Assembly (NCBI GenBank): GCA_017628755.1
Contig: JAGBYM010000007.1
Coordinates: 1 to 54,883, forward strand
Reading direction: 5' to 3'
Source of the DNA: Clostridia bacterium
GTDB lineage: Bacteria; Bacillota; Clostridia; Oscillospirales; CAG-272
Length of the DNA stretch: 54,883 nt
Made by a program: the position numbers and the translations under genes. The first letter of the stretch is position 1, and the number at the start of each line of letters is the position of its first letter. This document shows, in pieces, positions 25,766-33,764 of this stretch. The notes under the pieces were generated by a model. It did no database searches, was not told where the DNA came from, and saw nothing but the letters and a program-made list of their open reading frames with translations.

Positions 25766-26353
25766 TTATTTGAAATATCTCTTAAGCATACCCTCGAGAG
25801 CCTTGCCGTGGCGAGCCTCGTCGCGCGCCATCTCGTGGACGGTGTCGTGGATAGCGTCGAGGTTGTTCTTCTTTGCGCACTTTGCAAGGTCGAACTTGCC
25901 TGCGGTTGCGCCGTATTCGCAGTCAACGCGCCAAGCGAGATTGTCCTTGGTTGTCGCCTTCATGTTGGGCTCGAGGTCCTCGCCGAGGAGCTCAGCGAAC
26001 TTAGCTGCGTGCTCTGCCTCTTCCCATGCTGCCTTTTCCCAGTAGAGACCGATCTCGGGATAGCCCTCTCTGTGCGCGATGCGTGCCATGCAGAGATACA
26101 TACCGACCTCGGAGCACTCGCCCTGGAAGTTAGCCATGAGCTGCTCGAAGATGTACTTCTTGTCTTCCTCGGAGATATCGGGGTTGTTCTTTACAGTCTT
26201 TGCGTAGATGCCGTACTCGTGCTCAGCCGCGAGAGCTGCGCCCTCTTCCATTACCTTGAACTTAGATGCGGGAACCTTGCAAACGGGACACTTTTCGGGA
26301 GCCGCGTCACCTTCGTGAACGTATCCGCATACGGAACATACAAACTTTGCCAT
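25766..26353 (-). CDS. Reverse rubrerythrin (N-terminal rubredoxin plus ferritin-like di-iron domain)
   Basis: A 195-aa peroxidase that reduces hydrogen peroxide in anaerobes with electrons from NADH carriers. The rubredoxin iron site comes first (CSVCGY at 6-11 and CPVC at 22-25), and the ferritin-like di-iron domain follows ([41 protein letters not shown]). This order is the reverse of classical rubrerythrin, as in the oxygen-induced reverse rubrerythrins of Clostridium. The gene lies 32 bp downstream of the HD-hydrolase gene on the same strand and may share its promoter, though the two functions are not obviously linked. Confidence 0.93.
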   Translation of the reverse strand: MAKFVCSVCGYVHEGDAAPEKCPVCKVPASKFKVMEEGAALAAEHEYGIYAKTVKNNPDISEEDKKYIFEQLMANFQGECSEVGMYLCMARIAHREGYPEIGLYWEKAAWEEAEHAAKFAELLGEDLEPNMKATTKDNLAWRVDCEYGATAGKFDLAKCAKKNNLDAIHDTVHEMARDEARHGKALEGMLKRYFK

Positions 26354-26385
26354 TGTTGATTTACCTCACTTTATAAAATTAATTT

Positions 26386-28065
26386 TTAATTTATACCAAG
26401 CTTCTCGGCTGCTGCCTCGATAGCATCGGATTCTTTAAGGGACGAGAAAAGCATTTCTCTCTTACACCTTATGCCGTTGCGCTCAAGCACGGTATATGCC
26501 GCAAGGCTGACCACGGGCAGTATTTCGGGCTCGGCGAAGATATAGGCGTTCCAGGACTGACCCGCAAAGGAGCGTGTCCAGTCGTTGAGATTGACAGCCT
26601 CCGACATCGGAATGAACTCGCCGTCATAGGTCAGGACAGGCGTGCGGCTGTAATCCTTCGCCATACTGATATGCGGGATCGCGATGTGAATATCGTACAT
26701 CTCGGGTCTCTGCATATCGAGTTTTTCGGCGTAGATGCGAGCCTGCGCAAGGATCTCCTCGCGGAGTCTCGGAAGCAGACTTACTGCCGCCGCAAGACCC
26801 GAAATTCCGAGGTCGCGCGCGGCGATTCCGCCTGCGGAATGAATATTCGACTGGCTGATGACGAGCGCCTTCTTCGGCAAGCGTCTTGCAAGAACTCTTG
26901 CCGCCATATCGCCGACGGTCACGTCGCTTTCATCCGAAAGCTTCCAGTCGGTAACGGCGGGACGGAGTGCCTTATCCGCGCTCGGCGCGCCGATCGAGTA
27001 GATATCGTTGTCGCAAAGGTAGAGAAAATCTATCGGATGCTCAAATCTGCCGCCGCGCTGCATACCGACGACCATGTCCTCGATGAGGGATTCCGCGGCG
27101 AGGACTTTTTGGTGCTGATAGATATATCTCGAAAGCATCAGCTTTGAGAAGACCATTTCCTCGACCGTCGAAAGACCCGAAACGGGTACGGTCAGGTGAC
27201 GCTCGACGATTCCGTCATCGCCCGTGCGGTCGGCAAGGCGGAGCTTATAAAGGAAGCGGTCGATGTGGTAGCCGAGCGCCAATCCCGTGGCGTAGCTATC
27301 GCGGCGGAGATAGTCGAGGGCGTCGGCATCGAACTGACCGTTGATCATTTCGGTAAGATAAACGTATCTGACGCCGTCCTTTACCTCGGGCGGTGCGCCG
27401 ACGATCATGCGTCCGACTTCTTCAAGCAGCTCGGCGGCATTCTCACCGTCCTCAAAGGGATAACCGAGGGACTCGCCGAAGCATTTGACGAAGGTGGGGG
27501 TGTTTATTATGATATAACCGATAATTTCGTGCGGCTGTGCGCGCTCGAACATCGGCTCGGTCGCCTTCAATTCCTTCATTACGGGCATTTCGCCGTAGAT
27601 CGTCTCGGAAAGATGCGAGAAGAAGCAATGTCCGACGTCGTGCAGAAGCGCGGCGAGACGGAGACGGCGCTGATGCGATGCGGGGATGGTCTGCTCCTTG
27701 CCCGCCATAACGGCGGCATCATGGCGCGCGACGCCCGCGATCATCTGTGCGGTTACGGCAACAACACCGAGGGTGTGCTCAAAACGCGAATGGTGCGCGG
27801 AAGGATAGGTCAGCTGGGCAAGTCCGAGCTGATTGATGCGGCGCAGACGCTGCAGAAGGGGAGAATCTATAAGCTCAAGCTCCCAGGGGTAGAACATAAC
27901 CGTGCCCCAGACGCAGTCGTGGATGACCTTTGTGCCCTTTATGGTACGCGGACCCCAGCCCTTCATATTATCGGCGACGAATTCATCGGCTCGGCGCTGA
28001 AAATCAAGATAAAGCTCGCTTGACGGCGCTTTGGGCGACGGGCGGGAGAAGGAAGAGTTTTTCAT
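26386..28065 (-). CDS. HD-superfamily phosphohydrolase (YdhJ/dNTPase-like)
   Basis: A 559-aa metal-dependent phosphohydrolase. ATG 28065 was chosen because GGAGG stands 8 nt upstream; the longer reading translates a noncoding repeat. HD motifs run in order: RFEHTLGVV (His), LAALLHDVGHCFFSH (the HD pair) and NGQFDADALDYLRRDSYATG (the late Asp). This layout is shared by dGTP triphosphohydrolase relatives and the YdhJ family. The substrate cannot be told from sequence; nucleotides are the usual guess. A helical C-terminal region (about 400-559) is unassigned. A good promoter lies at 28162. Confidence 0.85.
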   Translation of the reverse strand: MKNSSFSRPSPKAPSSELYLDFQRRADEFVADNMKGWGPRTIKGTKVIHDCVWGTVMFYPWELELIDSPLLQRLRRINQLGLAQLTYPSAHHSRFEHTLGVVAVTAQMIAGVARHDAAVMAGKEQTIPASHQRRLRLAALLHDVGHCFFSHLSETIYGEMPVMKELKATEPMFERAQPHEIIGYIIINTPTFVKCFGESLGYPFEDGENAAELLEEVGRMIVGAPPEVKDGVRYVYLTEMINGQFDADALDYLRRDSYATGLALGYHIDRFLYKLRLADRTGDDGIVERHLTVPVSGLSTVEEMVFSKLMLSRYIYQHQKVLAAESLIEDMVVGMQRGGRFEHPIDFLYLCDNDIYSIGAPSADKALRPAVTDWKLSDESDVTVGDMAARVLARRLPKKALVISQSNIHSAGGIAARDLGISGLAAAVSLLPRLREEILAQARIYAEKLDMQRPEMYDIHIAIPHISMAKDYSRTPVLTYDGEFIPMSEAVNLNDWTRSFAGQSWNAYIFAEPEILPVVSLAAYTVLERNGIRCKREMLFSSLKESDAIEAAAEKLGIN

Positions 28066-28079
28066 AGTAAAACCTCCGA

Positions 28080-28112
28080 ATGAGTGCAGAGTGCAGAATG
28101 CAGAGTGCAGAG
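28080..28112. repeat. Short tandem GAGTGCA-type repeat
   Basis: Four near-copies of GAGTGCA/GAATGCA with 7-10 bp spacing lie in the leader of the HD-hydrolase gene. Such runs are common junk in gut Clostridia genomes. Confidence 0.6.
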
Positions 28113-28161
28113 TTAAGGAAGCTTTTCGCTTTGCGAAAAGCATTTATAATAAACCAATTTT

Positions 28162-28190
28162 ATTATAACACAATTTTTACCAAATTGCAA
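28162..28190 (-). promoter_or_regulatory. Promoter of the HD hydrolase/rubrerythrin unit
   Basis: On the minus strand TTGCAA, 17 bp, TATAAT, about 95 bp before the start codon at 28065. Confidence 0.75.
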
Positions 28191-28255
28191 TAGGAAGATA
28201 AAAAATATTCGGTTTTGCATGAATAGCTGACAATGCTTTATAAACCAAATCAGCC

Positions 28256-28704
28256 ATGTTAGCACTCGCAAAACGGGGTGCAGGGGCGAAGCCCCTGCAA
28301 GAAAGACTATGTCATCCTGAGGGCGCGCTCGCAAGCCGCTTGGCGCCCGAAGGATCTCGTGACGCGCAAATTGTTCTTTGCGCGTCGCGGTGCTGGCGAA
28401 GTGGTCTGCTCAGCACCGACCAAACTAAATTTATATGAATATGGAAAATCACTGTGTACAATCAATATTACACAGTGATTTTATTATTTTGCCTTTTAAA
28501 AGTGCAAACAACTACTTTTGACTATAATTATACGATTATGCACATTAAATCTCTTTGTGCCGGTTCCGCGCCGCCCTTGTAAATGGGGGCGGCACGAGAT
28601 CCTTCGGCGGCGGAGCGGCTTGCGAGCGCCCGCCTCAGGATGACAACGTTTTTCTTGAAGGGGGCTGCGCCCCCTTCACCCCTGCATCGCGAGTGCGAAC
28701 ATAG
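28256..28704. repeat. Long imperfect inverted repeat pair with internal hairpins
   Basis: Arm 28256-28365 and arm about 28590-28704 are inverted relatives. Shared parts include GCACTCGC, GTCATCCTGAGG, GCTCGCAAGCCGCT and GAAGGATCTCGTG. Each arm has its own GC-rich hairpin with different bases: GCAGGGGC-GAA-GCCCCTGC on the left and AAGGGGGC-TGC-GCCCCCTT on the right. The family (containing ATCCTGAGG..GAAGGATC) is a common dispersed noncoding repeat in gut bacteria. The 874 bp from 28066 to 28939 hold no gene. Confidence 0.65.
28445..28486. terminator. Strong hairpin, possible terminator
   Basis: A perfect 14-bp stem, AAAATCACTGTGTA (28445-28458) and TACACAGTGATTTT (28469-28482), then an A/T tail. 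It sits inside the inverted-repeat pair and no gene obviously ends here. Confidence 0.6.
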
Positions 28705-28872
28705 CAAATTAAAATTTGTACAAATCTCTAAATATTAATTCACTAATATGGTTTAGCGGCTATCTAAACTTTTTCAATATAATTGCAAACCATCCTCAAA
28801 GTCCTCTGATTTTGTAATTCCATCACCGAAAACCAATCAAAATAATGATATAATATAAATGGAAGATAATTA

Positions 28873-28901
28873 TTGACAAATCGAATTGTTAATGATATAA
28901 T
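28873..28901 (+). promoter_or_regulatory. Consensus promoter of the SGNH-TlpA-HAD-VanY-MORN operon
   Basis: TTGACA (28873-28878), 17 bp, TATAAT (28896-28901), 38 bp before the start codon at 28940. A perfect match. Confidence 0.85.
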
Positions 28902-28939
28902 TATTATGTATTAATATGCAAAAACGGAGGAAATTAATA

Positions 28940-29578
28940 ATGTCCAATCTTACCGGCAAAACACTCGTCGCGATCGGCGATTCCCTCATCTACGGCTCGA
29001 AGCTCGGAAACGAGGTCACTTGGGTCAACAAGCTCGCAAAAAAGCACAACATGACAGTATATAACCACGGTCTCAACGGCGGAACCGTCGCGCTCCAGAC
29101 CGCAGAGCCGAACAAGGTGCCGATGTGCATCCGCTACAAGGATATGGAGGACGGCGCGGATTACGTCGTTGTTCTCGGCGGCGCGAACGACAAGCGTCTC
29201 TCGATCCCTCTCGGCGAGATTGATTCCGAGGACGAAGCGACCTTCTGCGGCGCGCTCAACTCCCTCATTCTCGGTCTGACCGCGAAATACCCCAAGGCAA
29301 AGTTCCTTTTCCTTACCAACTACGACCGCTGGAGATCGAAGAACCAGCAGGGTCTTTCCGACATCGACTACGTTGACGCAATGATCAAGGTCTGCGCGCG
29401 CTGGGGTATGCCCTGCTTCGACAATTACAGACAGGCGGGCTTCTCCTTCTACAATCCCGCGCAGTGCGAGTGGCTCGACGAGGGCTGTGTTCTTGAAGGC
29501 AAATCGAACCGCCACTTCTCGGACGAGGGCTACGACTTCCTTCTCACGAGATATGAGGCACTTCTGGAGGCACTTTGA
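28940..29578 (+). CDS. SGNH/GDSL-family hydrolase
   Basis: A 212-aa cytoplasmic esterase-like protein. ATG 28940 has GGAGG 9 nt upstream. The SGNH blocks are visible: VAIGDSLIYGS (block I with the Ser nucleophile), HGLNGGTV (block II Gly), VLGGANDKR (block III Asn) and RHFSDEGY (block V Asp/His pair). The substrate, usually a carbohydrate ester or lipid, cannot be told. No signal peptide is present, although the next genes encode lipoproteins. The stop overlaps the next ATG (TGATG), so it is the first gene of an operon running to 33715. Confidence 0.85.
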   Translation: MSNLTGKTLVAIGDSLIYGSKLGNEVTWVNKLAKKHNMTVYNHGLNGGTVALQTAEPNKVPMCIRYKDMEDGADYVVVLGGANDKRLSIPLGEIDSEDEATFCGALNSLILGLTAKYPKAKFLFLTNYDRWRSKNQQGLSDIDYVDAMIKVCARWGMPCFDNYRQAGFSFYNPAQCEWLDEGCVLEGKSNRHFSDEGYDFLLTRYEALLEAL

Positions 29579-30159
29579 TGACCAAAAGAATCATCTCACT
29601 CGCGCTTGCGGCGCTGATTCTCCTCTCTTTCGCGTCCTGCGATAAGGGAGACCCCATCGAGACGGTAGCTCCCGATACGACAGAAGCACCCGCCGACCAC
29701 ACGCACGCGGACGGCGAAGAGGCGATCGAGCCCGAGGCGGCACCCGACTTCACCGTCTACACCGCGGACGGCAATCCCGTCAAGCTTTCGGATATGCTCG
29801 GCAAGCCGATCGTGCTCAACTTCTGGGCAAGCTGGTGCCCGCCCTGCAAGTCCGAAATGCCCGATTTCGACGAGATCTGCAAGGAATATGACGGAAAAGT
29901 CACATTCATGATGGTCAATCTGACCGACGGCGTGCAGGAGACCGTCGAATCGGCTCGCAACTTCATTCATATGATGGAGTACAGCTTCCCCGTTTACTAC
30001 GATACCGACATGGACGCCTCGAACACTTACGGCATCCAGTCGATCCCCACAACCTTCTTCATTGACGCCGAGGGAAAGCTTATCGCATACGCAAACGGCG
30101 CAATGGACGGCGAAACACTCAAACGCGGCATTGGAATGATCTATGCCGAGGAAAAATAA
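29578..30159 (+). CDS. TlpA/ResA-like thioredoxin-fold lipoprotein
   Basis: A 193-aa exported lipoprotein. Signal peptide about 1-17, lipobox LSFASC with the lipidated Cys near residue 21. A Thr/Glu/Ala linker (about 22-50) leads to a thioredoxin fold with redox pair WCPPC (86-90), a VKLSDMLGKPIVLNFWAS start and SIPTTFFID as the cis-Pro loop. It would reduce or oxidise disulfides at the outer face of the membrane. ResA/TlpA relatives serve cytochrome maturation, but no cytochrome gene is near. It is translationally coupled to the SGNH gene. Confidence 0.9.
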   Translation: MTKRIISLALAALILLSFASCDKGDPIETVAPDTTEAPADHTHADGEEAIEPEAAPDFTVYTADGNPVKLSDMLGKPIVLNFWASWCPPCKSEMPDFDEICKEYDGKVTFMMVNLTDGVQETVESARNFIHMMEYSFPVYYDTDMDASNTYGIQSIPTTFFIDAEGKLIAYANGAMDGETLKRGIGMIYAEEK

Positions 30160-30178
30160 TTATATCAGGTGAAAAAAC

Positions 30179-30964
30179 ATGAAAAACATTATTGAAAAGC
30201 AGGGATTCATCTGCGACATGGACGGCGTTATCTATCATGGCGACAAGATCCTTGACGGCGTGCGCGAATTTGTAAACTGGATGCTTGACAACAACAAAAA
30301 GTTTGTCTTCCTCACCAACTCTCCCGAAAGAACACCCCACGAGCTCTCGATGAAGCTTGAGCGCATGGGTCTTTCGGTCTCTCCCGACCATTTCTACACA
30401 AGCGCAATGGCAACCGCGGAATTTCTGCGCAGTCAGGCGCCCGGATGCACCGCATACGTAATCGGCGAGGCTTCCCTCTCCAAGGCTATGTACGACCAGG
30501 GCATCTACATGAACGACGTCAATCCCGATTACGTCGTTGTCGGTGAGACCCGCACCTATTGCTTTGAGAAGATCGAAAAGGCTATCGCTCTCGTCAACGC
30601 GGGCGCAAAGCTGATCGGCACCAATCCCGACACCGTCGGCGTTACCGACCGCGGAATTATGCCCGCGACCGGCTCCTTGGTTGCTCCCATCGAGATCGCA
30701 ACCGGCAAGAAGGCATATTTCGTCGGTAAGCCCAACCCCGTTATGATCCGCCACGGACTCAAGCGTCTCGGATGCCATTCCGAGGACATTGCCTTCATCG
30801 GCGACCGTATGGACACCGACATCATCGCGGGTATTGAATCGAACGTTGACACCATCCTCGTTCTCAGCGGAGTTACCGCGCGCGAGGATATCGGCAACTT
30901 CCCCTACAGACCCAAATACATTTTCGGCGGCATCGGAGACATTCTGGAGGCTGCGAATGACTGA
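30179..30964 (+). CDS. HAD-IIA family phosphatase (NagD-like)
   Basis: A 261-aa haloacid-dehalogenase phosphatase. Motif I CDMDGVIYHGD carries the Asp nucleophile, motif II is FLTNSPERT, and motif IV is AFIGDRMDTDIIAG. The C2 cap between them (about 80-190) marks the NagD/4-nitrophenylphosphatase class, which acts on sugar phosphates, nucleotides or glycolytic by-products. FVGKPNPVMI is the usual lysine motif III. Its last codons overlap the next gene's start by 8 bp. It is probably a housekeeping metabolite phosphatase; the substrate is unknown. Confidence 0.9.
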   Translation: MKNIIEKQGFICDMDGVIYHGDKILDGVREFVNWMLDNNKKFVFLTNSPERTPHELSMKLERMGLSVSPDHFYTSAMATAEFLRSQAPGCTAYVIGEASLSKAMYDQGIYMNDVNPDYVVVGETRTYCFEKIEKAIALVNAGAKLIGTNPDTVGVTDRGIMPATGSLVAPIEIATGKKAYFVGKPNPVMIRHGLKRLGCHSEDIAFIGDRMDTDIIAGIESNVDTILVLSGVTAREDIGNFPYRPKYIFGGIGDILEAAND

Positions 30965-31826
30965 TAAGTCCGGCATCAAATACGCCGCCGTTCTGCTTTT
31001 ACTGATATTTGCGGCGGGAATGCTGACTTCATGTAATATCTTCGGACTGGGTGGCGAGACGATCATACTGACCGACGAGGAAAGCGAGATCATCCCCGCT
31101 CCCGAAACCGACCCCGAAACAGAGCCCTCTGCTCTTCCTCCCGAAACCACCGCGGAGGTCACAACGGAATTACCCGAAACCACTCTCCCCGAGACAACGG
31201 AGGAGGTCACAACAGAGCCCGAGCCCGAAACGACTCCCGAGCCCGAGGTGACCGAGACGCCCTGGTATCTCGTTCTGATCAACCCCTGGCATCCGCTCCC
31301 CGAGGACTACACCTTTGAGTTGACCACAGTGACAGGCAAATATCAGGTCGATTCGCGCTGTGCCGATGCGCTCAAGGCGATGCTTGCCGACTGCAAGGCG
31401 GCAGGATACACGCCCTATATCTGCTCGGCGTACCGCACGTGGGACGATCAGGTCTACCTCTTTGACAAAAAGGTGAAATCCTTTACCGACAAAGGATATT
31501 CCGAGGCGGAAGCAAAAGTTCTTGCCGCAAAGGAGACCGCCGTTCCCGGAACGAGCGAGCATCAGCTCGGTCTCGCCGCGGATATCCTCTGCACCTCGCG
31601 TCCCTGGCTCGACGAGGGTCAGGCGAACACCGAAACGCAGAAGTGGCTTATGGCTAACTGCCACAAATACGGCTTCATCCTCCGCTACCCCAAGGGTACA
31701 ACCGACATCACGGGCATCATCTACGAGCCCTGGCATTACCGCTACGTTGGCGTTGAGATCGCAACCGAGATCATGACGCGCGGGATTACTCTTGAAGAAT
31801 ATCTGGGAAAGATCGGCGCGCCCTAA
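30957..31826 (+). CDS. VanY-like D-Ala-D-Ala carboxypeptidase lipoprotein
   Basis: A 289-aa exported lipoprotein. ATG 30957 was chosen because it overlaps the upstream stop and begins a signal peptide; lipobox GMLTSC puts the lipidated Cys near residue 26. A Pro/Glu/Thr-rich linker (about 40-100) precedes an M15B peptidase domain: SAYRTWDDQV, SEHQLGLAADIL with the His and Asp zinc ligands, and EPWHYRYVG with the last His. It trims D-alanine from peptidoglycan stems at the cell surface. It resembles VanY/DacY housekeeping enzymes; no vanA-type genes accompany it, so vancomycin resistance is not implied. Confidence 0.9.
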   Translation: MTDKSGIKYAAVLLLLIFAAGMLTSCNIFGLGGETIILTDEESEIIPAPETDPETEPSALPPETTAEVTTELPETTLPETTEEVTTEPEPETTPEPEVTETPWYLVLINPWHPLPEDYTFELTTVTGKYQVDSRCADALKAMLADCKAAGYTPYICSAYRTWDDQVYLFDKKVKSFTDKGYSEAEAKVLAAKETAVPGTSEHQLGLAADILCTSRPWLDEGQANTETQKWLMANCHKYGFILRYPKGTTDITGIIYEPWHYRYVGVEIATEIMTRGITLEEYLGKIGAP

Positions 31827-31846
31827 AGTGCCGTTGAGACAGATTA

Positions 31847-33715
31847 ATGAACAACACACAGAAAAAATTTGCAATGAGAATGGCAGTGCTTTTGCTCTGC
31901 CTTCTCGTATTTGCGTCAATTCTTTCATCCTGCGGTTATTTTACCGAGCAGTTCCTTTCGGAATACGCATACGGCATTTACAGTCCGGATGATTTTCTTG
32001 AAAACGATGAAACGACGCGAAGACAGCCGACGGTGATCACGCAAAATTGGCCTCAAAATACCGAAAGATCTCCTTCTACCACGCGTGCTCCCGAGGCGAC
32101 ACGTGCTCCCGAGACTACGCGCAAGCCGGAAACCACAGTTCCCGAAACGACGGACAACATCCCCGATGAATTCCAGAATCACGTCTTTCTCGATATGAAG
32201 GACAGCGGAAGATGTGACGAGCTTGTCGGTAACGTGCTTGTGACCGTCATTCTCATAACAGATTCCGAGGCGGCGTGGAGTGTGGATGACACAACTGCGG
32301 CAAAAAAGACACTTTATGAGCAGGAATTGCTGCTTGAAACCGCCGCCGCAAAATACGGCAAAAAGCTCGATATAGTCTTCTCGTACATAAAAGTCTCCTA
32401 TTCCGGCAAGATCATGTCGGGTGACGAACCGGAGTCTTGGCAAAATGCAGTTGCCCTCTCTGCGGGTTTTTCGAGCCTGAACAAAATGCAGACCGAGCTT
32501 GACAACTCGAACGATTACGATTCAAATCCCGTCGCATTCCTTCTCAATAAACCGGGACGCGCATACGCAAACTGGTCGACTTCAACAAGCCGCACCGAGA
32601 GAATGACCCTGTTTTCATCCGATCTTACCTCATTCAGCCACGAGATCTGCCATCTCTTTGGCGCGCAGGACTATTATTATCCCGCAGAGGTCAAGGAATC
32701 TGCCGAAAATCTCATCCCCGAAAGTATTATGAACAGCGGAGAGCAGTTTGACGCTTTCACGGCATTCTGCATCGGATGGGACGATGAGATCGACAAAAAC
32801 GCATATGATTTTCTCGCCTCAACCGCTCATCTGACGAATGAGTATCTGAACGCGGAAAACGAAAAGCAGTCAACAACCGGCAACGTCACGGATTTTTATC
32901 TTTCAAATTACAAGGGAACATACACCGGATACCTCGACCGCGGTGTTCCGAACGGTCAAGGTTCAATGAAATACGACAACGGAAACAGCTATGAAGGCTC
33001 CTACCGTAACGGCAGCCACCACGGAAAAGGCGTTTTCCGCTGGAATGACGGTGCTGTTTATGACGGCGATTGGGTAGACGGCGATAAGACCGGTAAGGGA
33101 ACTATGACATATGCGGACGGAGACTCTTACTCCGGCGACTGGGTCGATAACGAACTTCACGGAAAAGGCACCTACACATGGGCAAGCGGATCAAAATACG
33201 TGGGCGACTGGGTAAACAGCGAACGCACGGGTCAGGGTACGTATACCTGGAATGACGGCAGTGTCTACAAGGGCGCATTTGTTAACGGCGTCCGCACGGG
33301 CTACGGTGTTATGACCAATCCCAACGGCACACGTTACGAAGGTTACTACGTTGACGGCAAATATGATGGTCAAGGAACCTACACGGCCTCGGACTATTCC
33401 TATACGGGAAGCTTCAAGGGCGGCAAGTTCCACGGATACGGCAAGATGACCTGGTCGGACGGCGCATATTACGAAGGCGATTACCTGGACGGCAGCCGCC
33501 ACGGTCAGGGTACCTATAAATACGCCGCAGGCCACGTATACGTCGGCGCCTGGGAGAACGGCGAACGCTCGGGCTACGGAGAAATGTCCTGGAACGACGG
33601 CTCGTCATACGCAGGCTATTGGCAGAACAGCAAACGCCACGGCTACGGAAAATACATAAACAAGAACGGAACAGTATTTGAAGGTCAGTGGTATAACGAT
33701 CAGTTCCAGTCATAA
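31847..33715 (+). CDS. MORN-repeat lipoprotein with HExxH metalloprotease-like domain
   Basis: A 622-aa exported lipoprotein. Signal peptide, lipobox SILSSC (Cys near residue 29), and a Thr/Pro/Glu/Arg-rich linker (about 55-105). The middle domain (about 110-330) carries SHEICHLFGAQD, an HExxH zinc site with His265, Glu266 and His269 and an Asp where metzincins have a third His. The last 270 residues are about twelve MORN repeats (YEGSYRNGSHHGKGVF type). MORN repeats bind lipids or proteins; the fusion to a protease-like domain is unusual. It ends the operon; a bidirectional terminator follows. Confidence 0.85.
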   Translation: MNNTQKKFAMRMAVLLLCLLVFASILSSCGYFTEQFLSEYAYGIYSPDDFLENDETTRRQPTVITQNWPQNTERSPSTTRAPEATRAPETTRKPETTVPETTDNIPDEFQNHVFLDMKDSGRCDELVGNVLVTVILITDSEAAWSVDDTTAAKKTLYEQELLLETAAAKYGKKLDIVFSYIKVSYSGKIMSGDEPESWQNAVALSAGFSSLNKMQTELDNSNDYDSNPVAFLLNKPGRAYANWSTSTSRTERMTLFSSDLTSFSHEICHLFGAQDYYYPAEVKESAENLIPESIMNSGEQFDAFTAFCIGWDDEIDKNAYDFLASTAHLTNEYLNAENEKQSTTGNVTDFYLSNYKGTYTGYLDRGVPNGQGSMKYDNGNSYEGSYRNGSHHGKGVFRWNDGAVYDGDWVDGDKTGKGTMTYADGDSYSGDWVDNELHGKGTYTWASGSKYVGDWVNSERTGQGTYTWNDGSVYKGAFVNGVRTGYGVMTNPNGTRYEGYYVDGKYDGQGTYTASDYSYTGSFKGGKFHGYGKMTWSDGAYYEGDYLDGSRHGQGTYKYAAGHVYVGAWENGERSGYGEMSWNDGSSYAGYWQNSKRHGYGKYINKNGTVFEGQWYNDQFQS

Positions 33716-33720
33716 AATTC

Positions 33721-33747
33721 AAAACCCGCCCATTGGGCGGGTTTTTT
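33721..33747. terminator. Bidirectional terminator
   Basis: AAAACCCGCCC (33721-33731) and GGGCGGGTTTT (33735-33745) around ATT, with T-runs on both strands. It serves the MORN operon and the opposing GH127 gene. Confidence 0.9.
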
Positions 33748-33764
33748 CATTAACTTTTTACTTT

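Noticed and set aside
25808-26359. 183-codon open frame opposite rubrerythrin
   Set aside because: The minus-strand rubrerythrin has clear iron-binding motifs, a ribosome site and a terminator; the opposite frame has none and is a GC-rich shadow.
27196-28023. 275-codon open frame opposite the HD hydrolase
   Set aside because: A shadow of a gene with full HD motifs; no ribosome site or recognisable domain.
28084-28112. CRISPR-like short repeats
   Set aside because: Repeats of 7-10 bp without spacers; a simple tandem repeat.
28113-28334. Long reading of the HD hydrolase upstream of 28065 and neighbouring open frames in the repeat region
   Set aside because: They translate the GAGTGCA repeats and the inverted repeat, while a strong GGAGG supports the start at 28065.
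30119-31282. 387-codon minus-strand open frame opposite the HAD and VanY genes
   Set aside because: It crosses two genes with clear catalytic motifs. The Val/Ser/Gly-rich start is the reverse of the Thr/Pro/Glu linker codons.
30957-31826. Vancomycin-resistance locus
   Set aside because: Only a VanY-like peptidase is present; no VanH/A/X or VanRS genes are nearby, and the gene sits in a housekeeping envelope operon.
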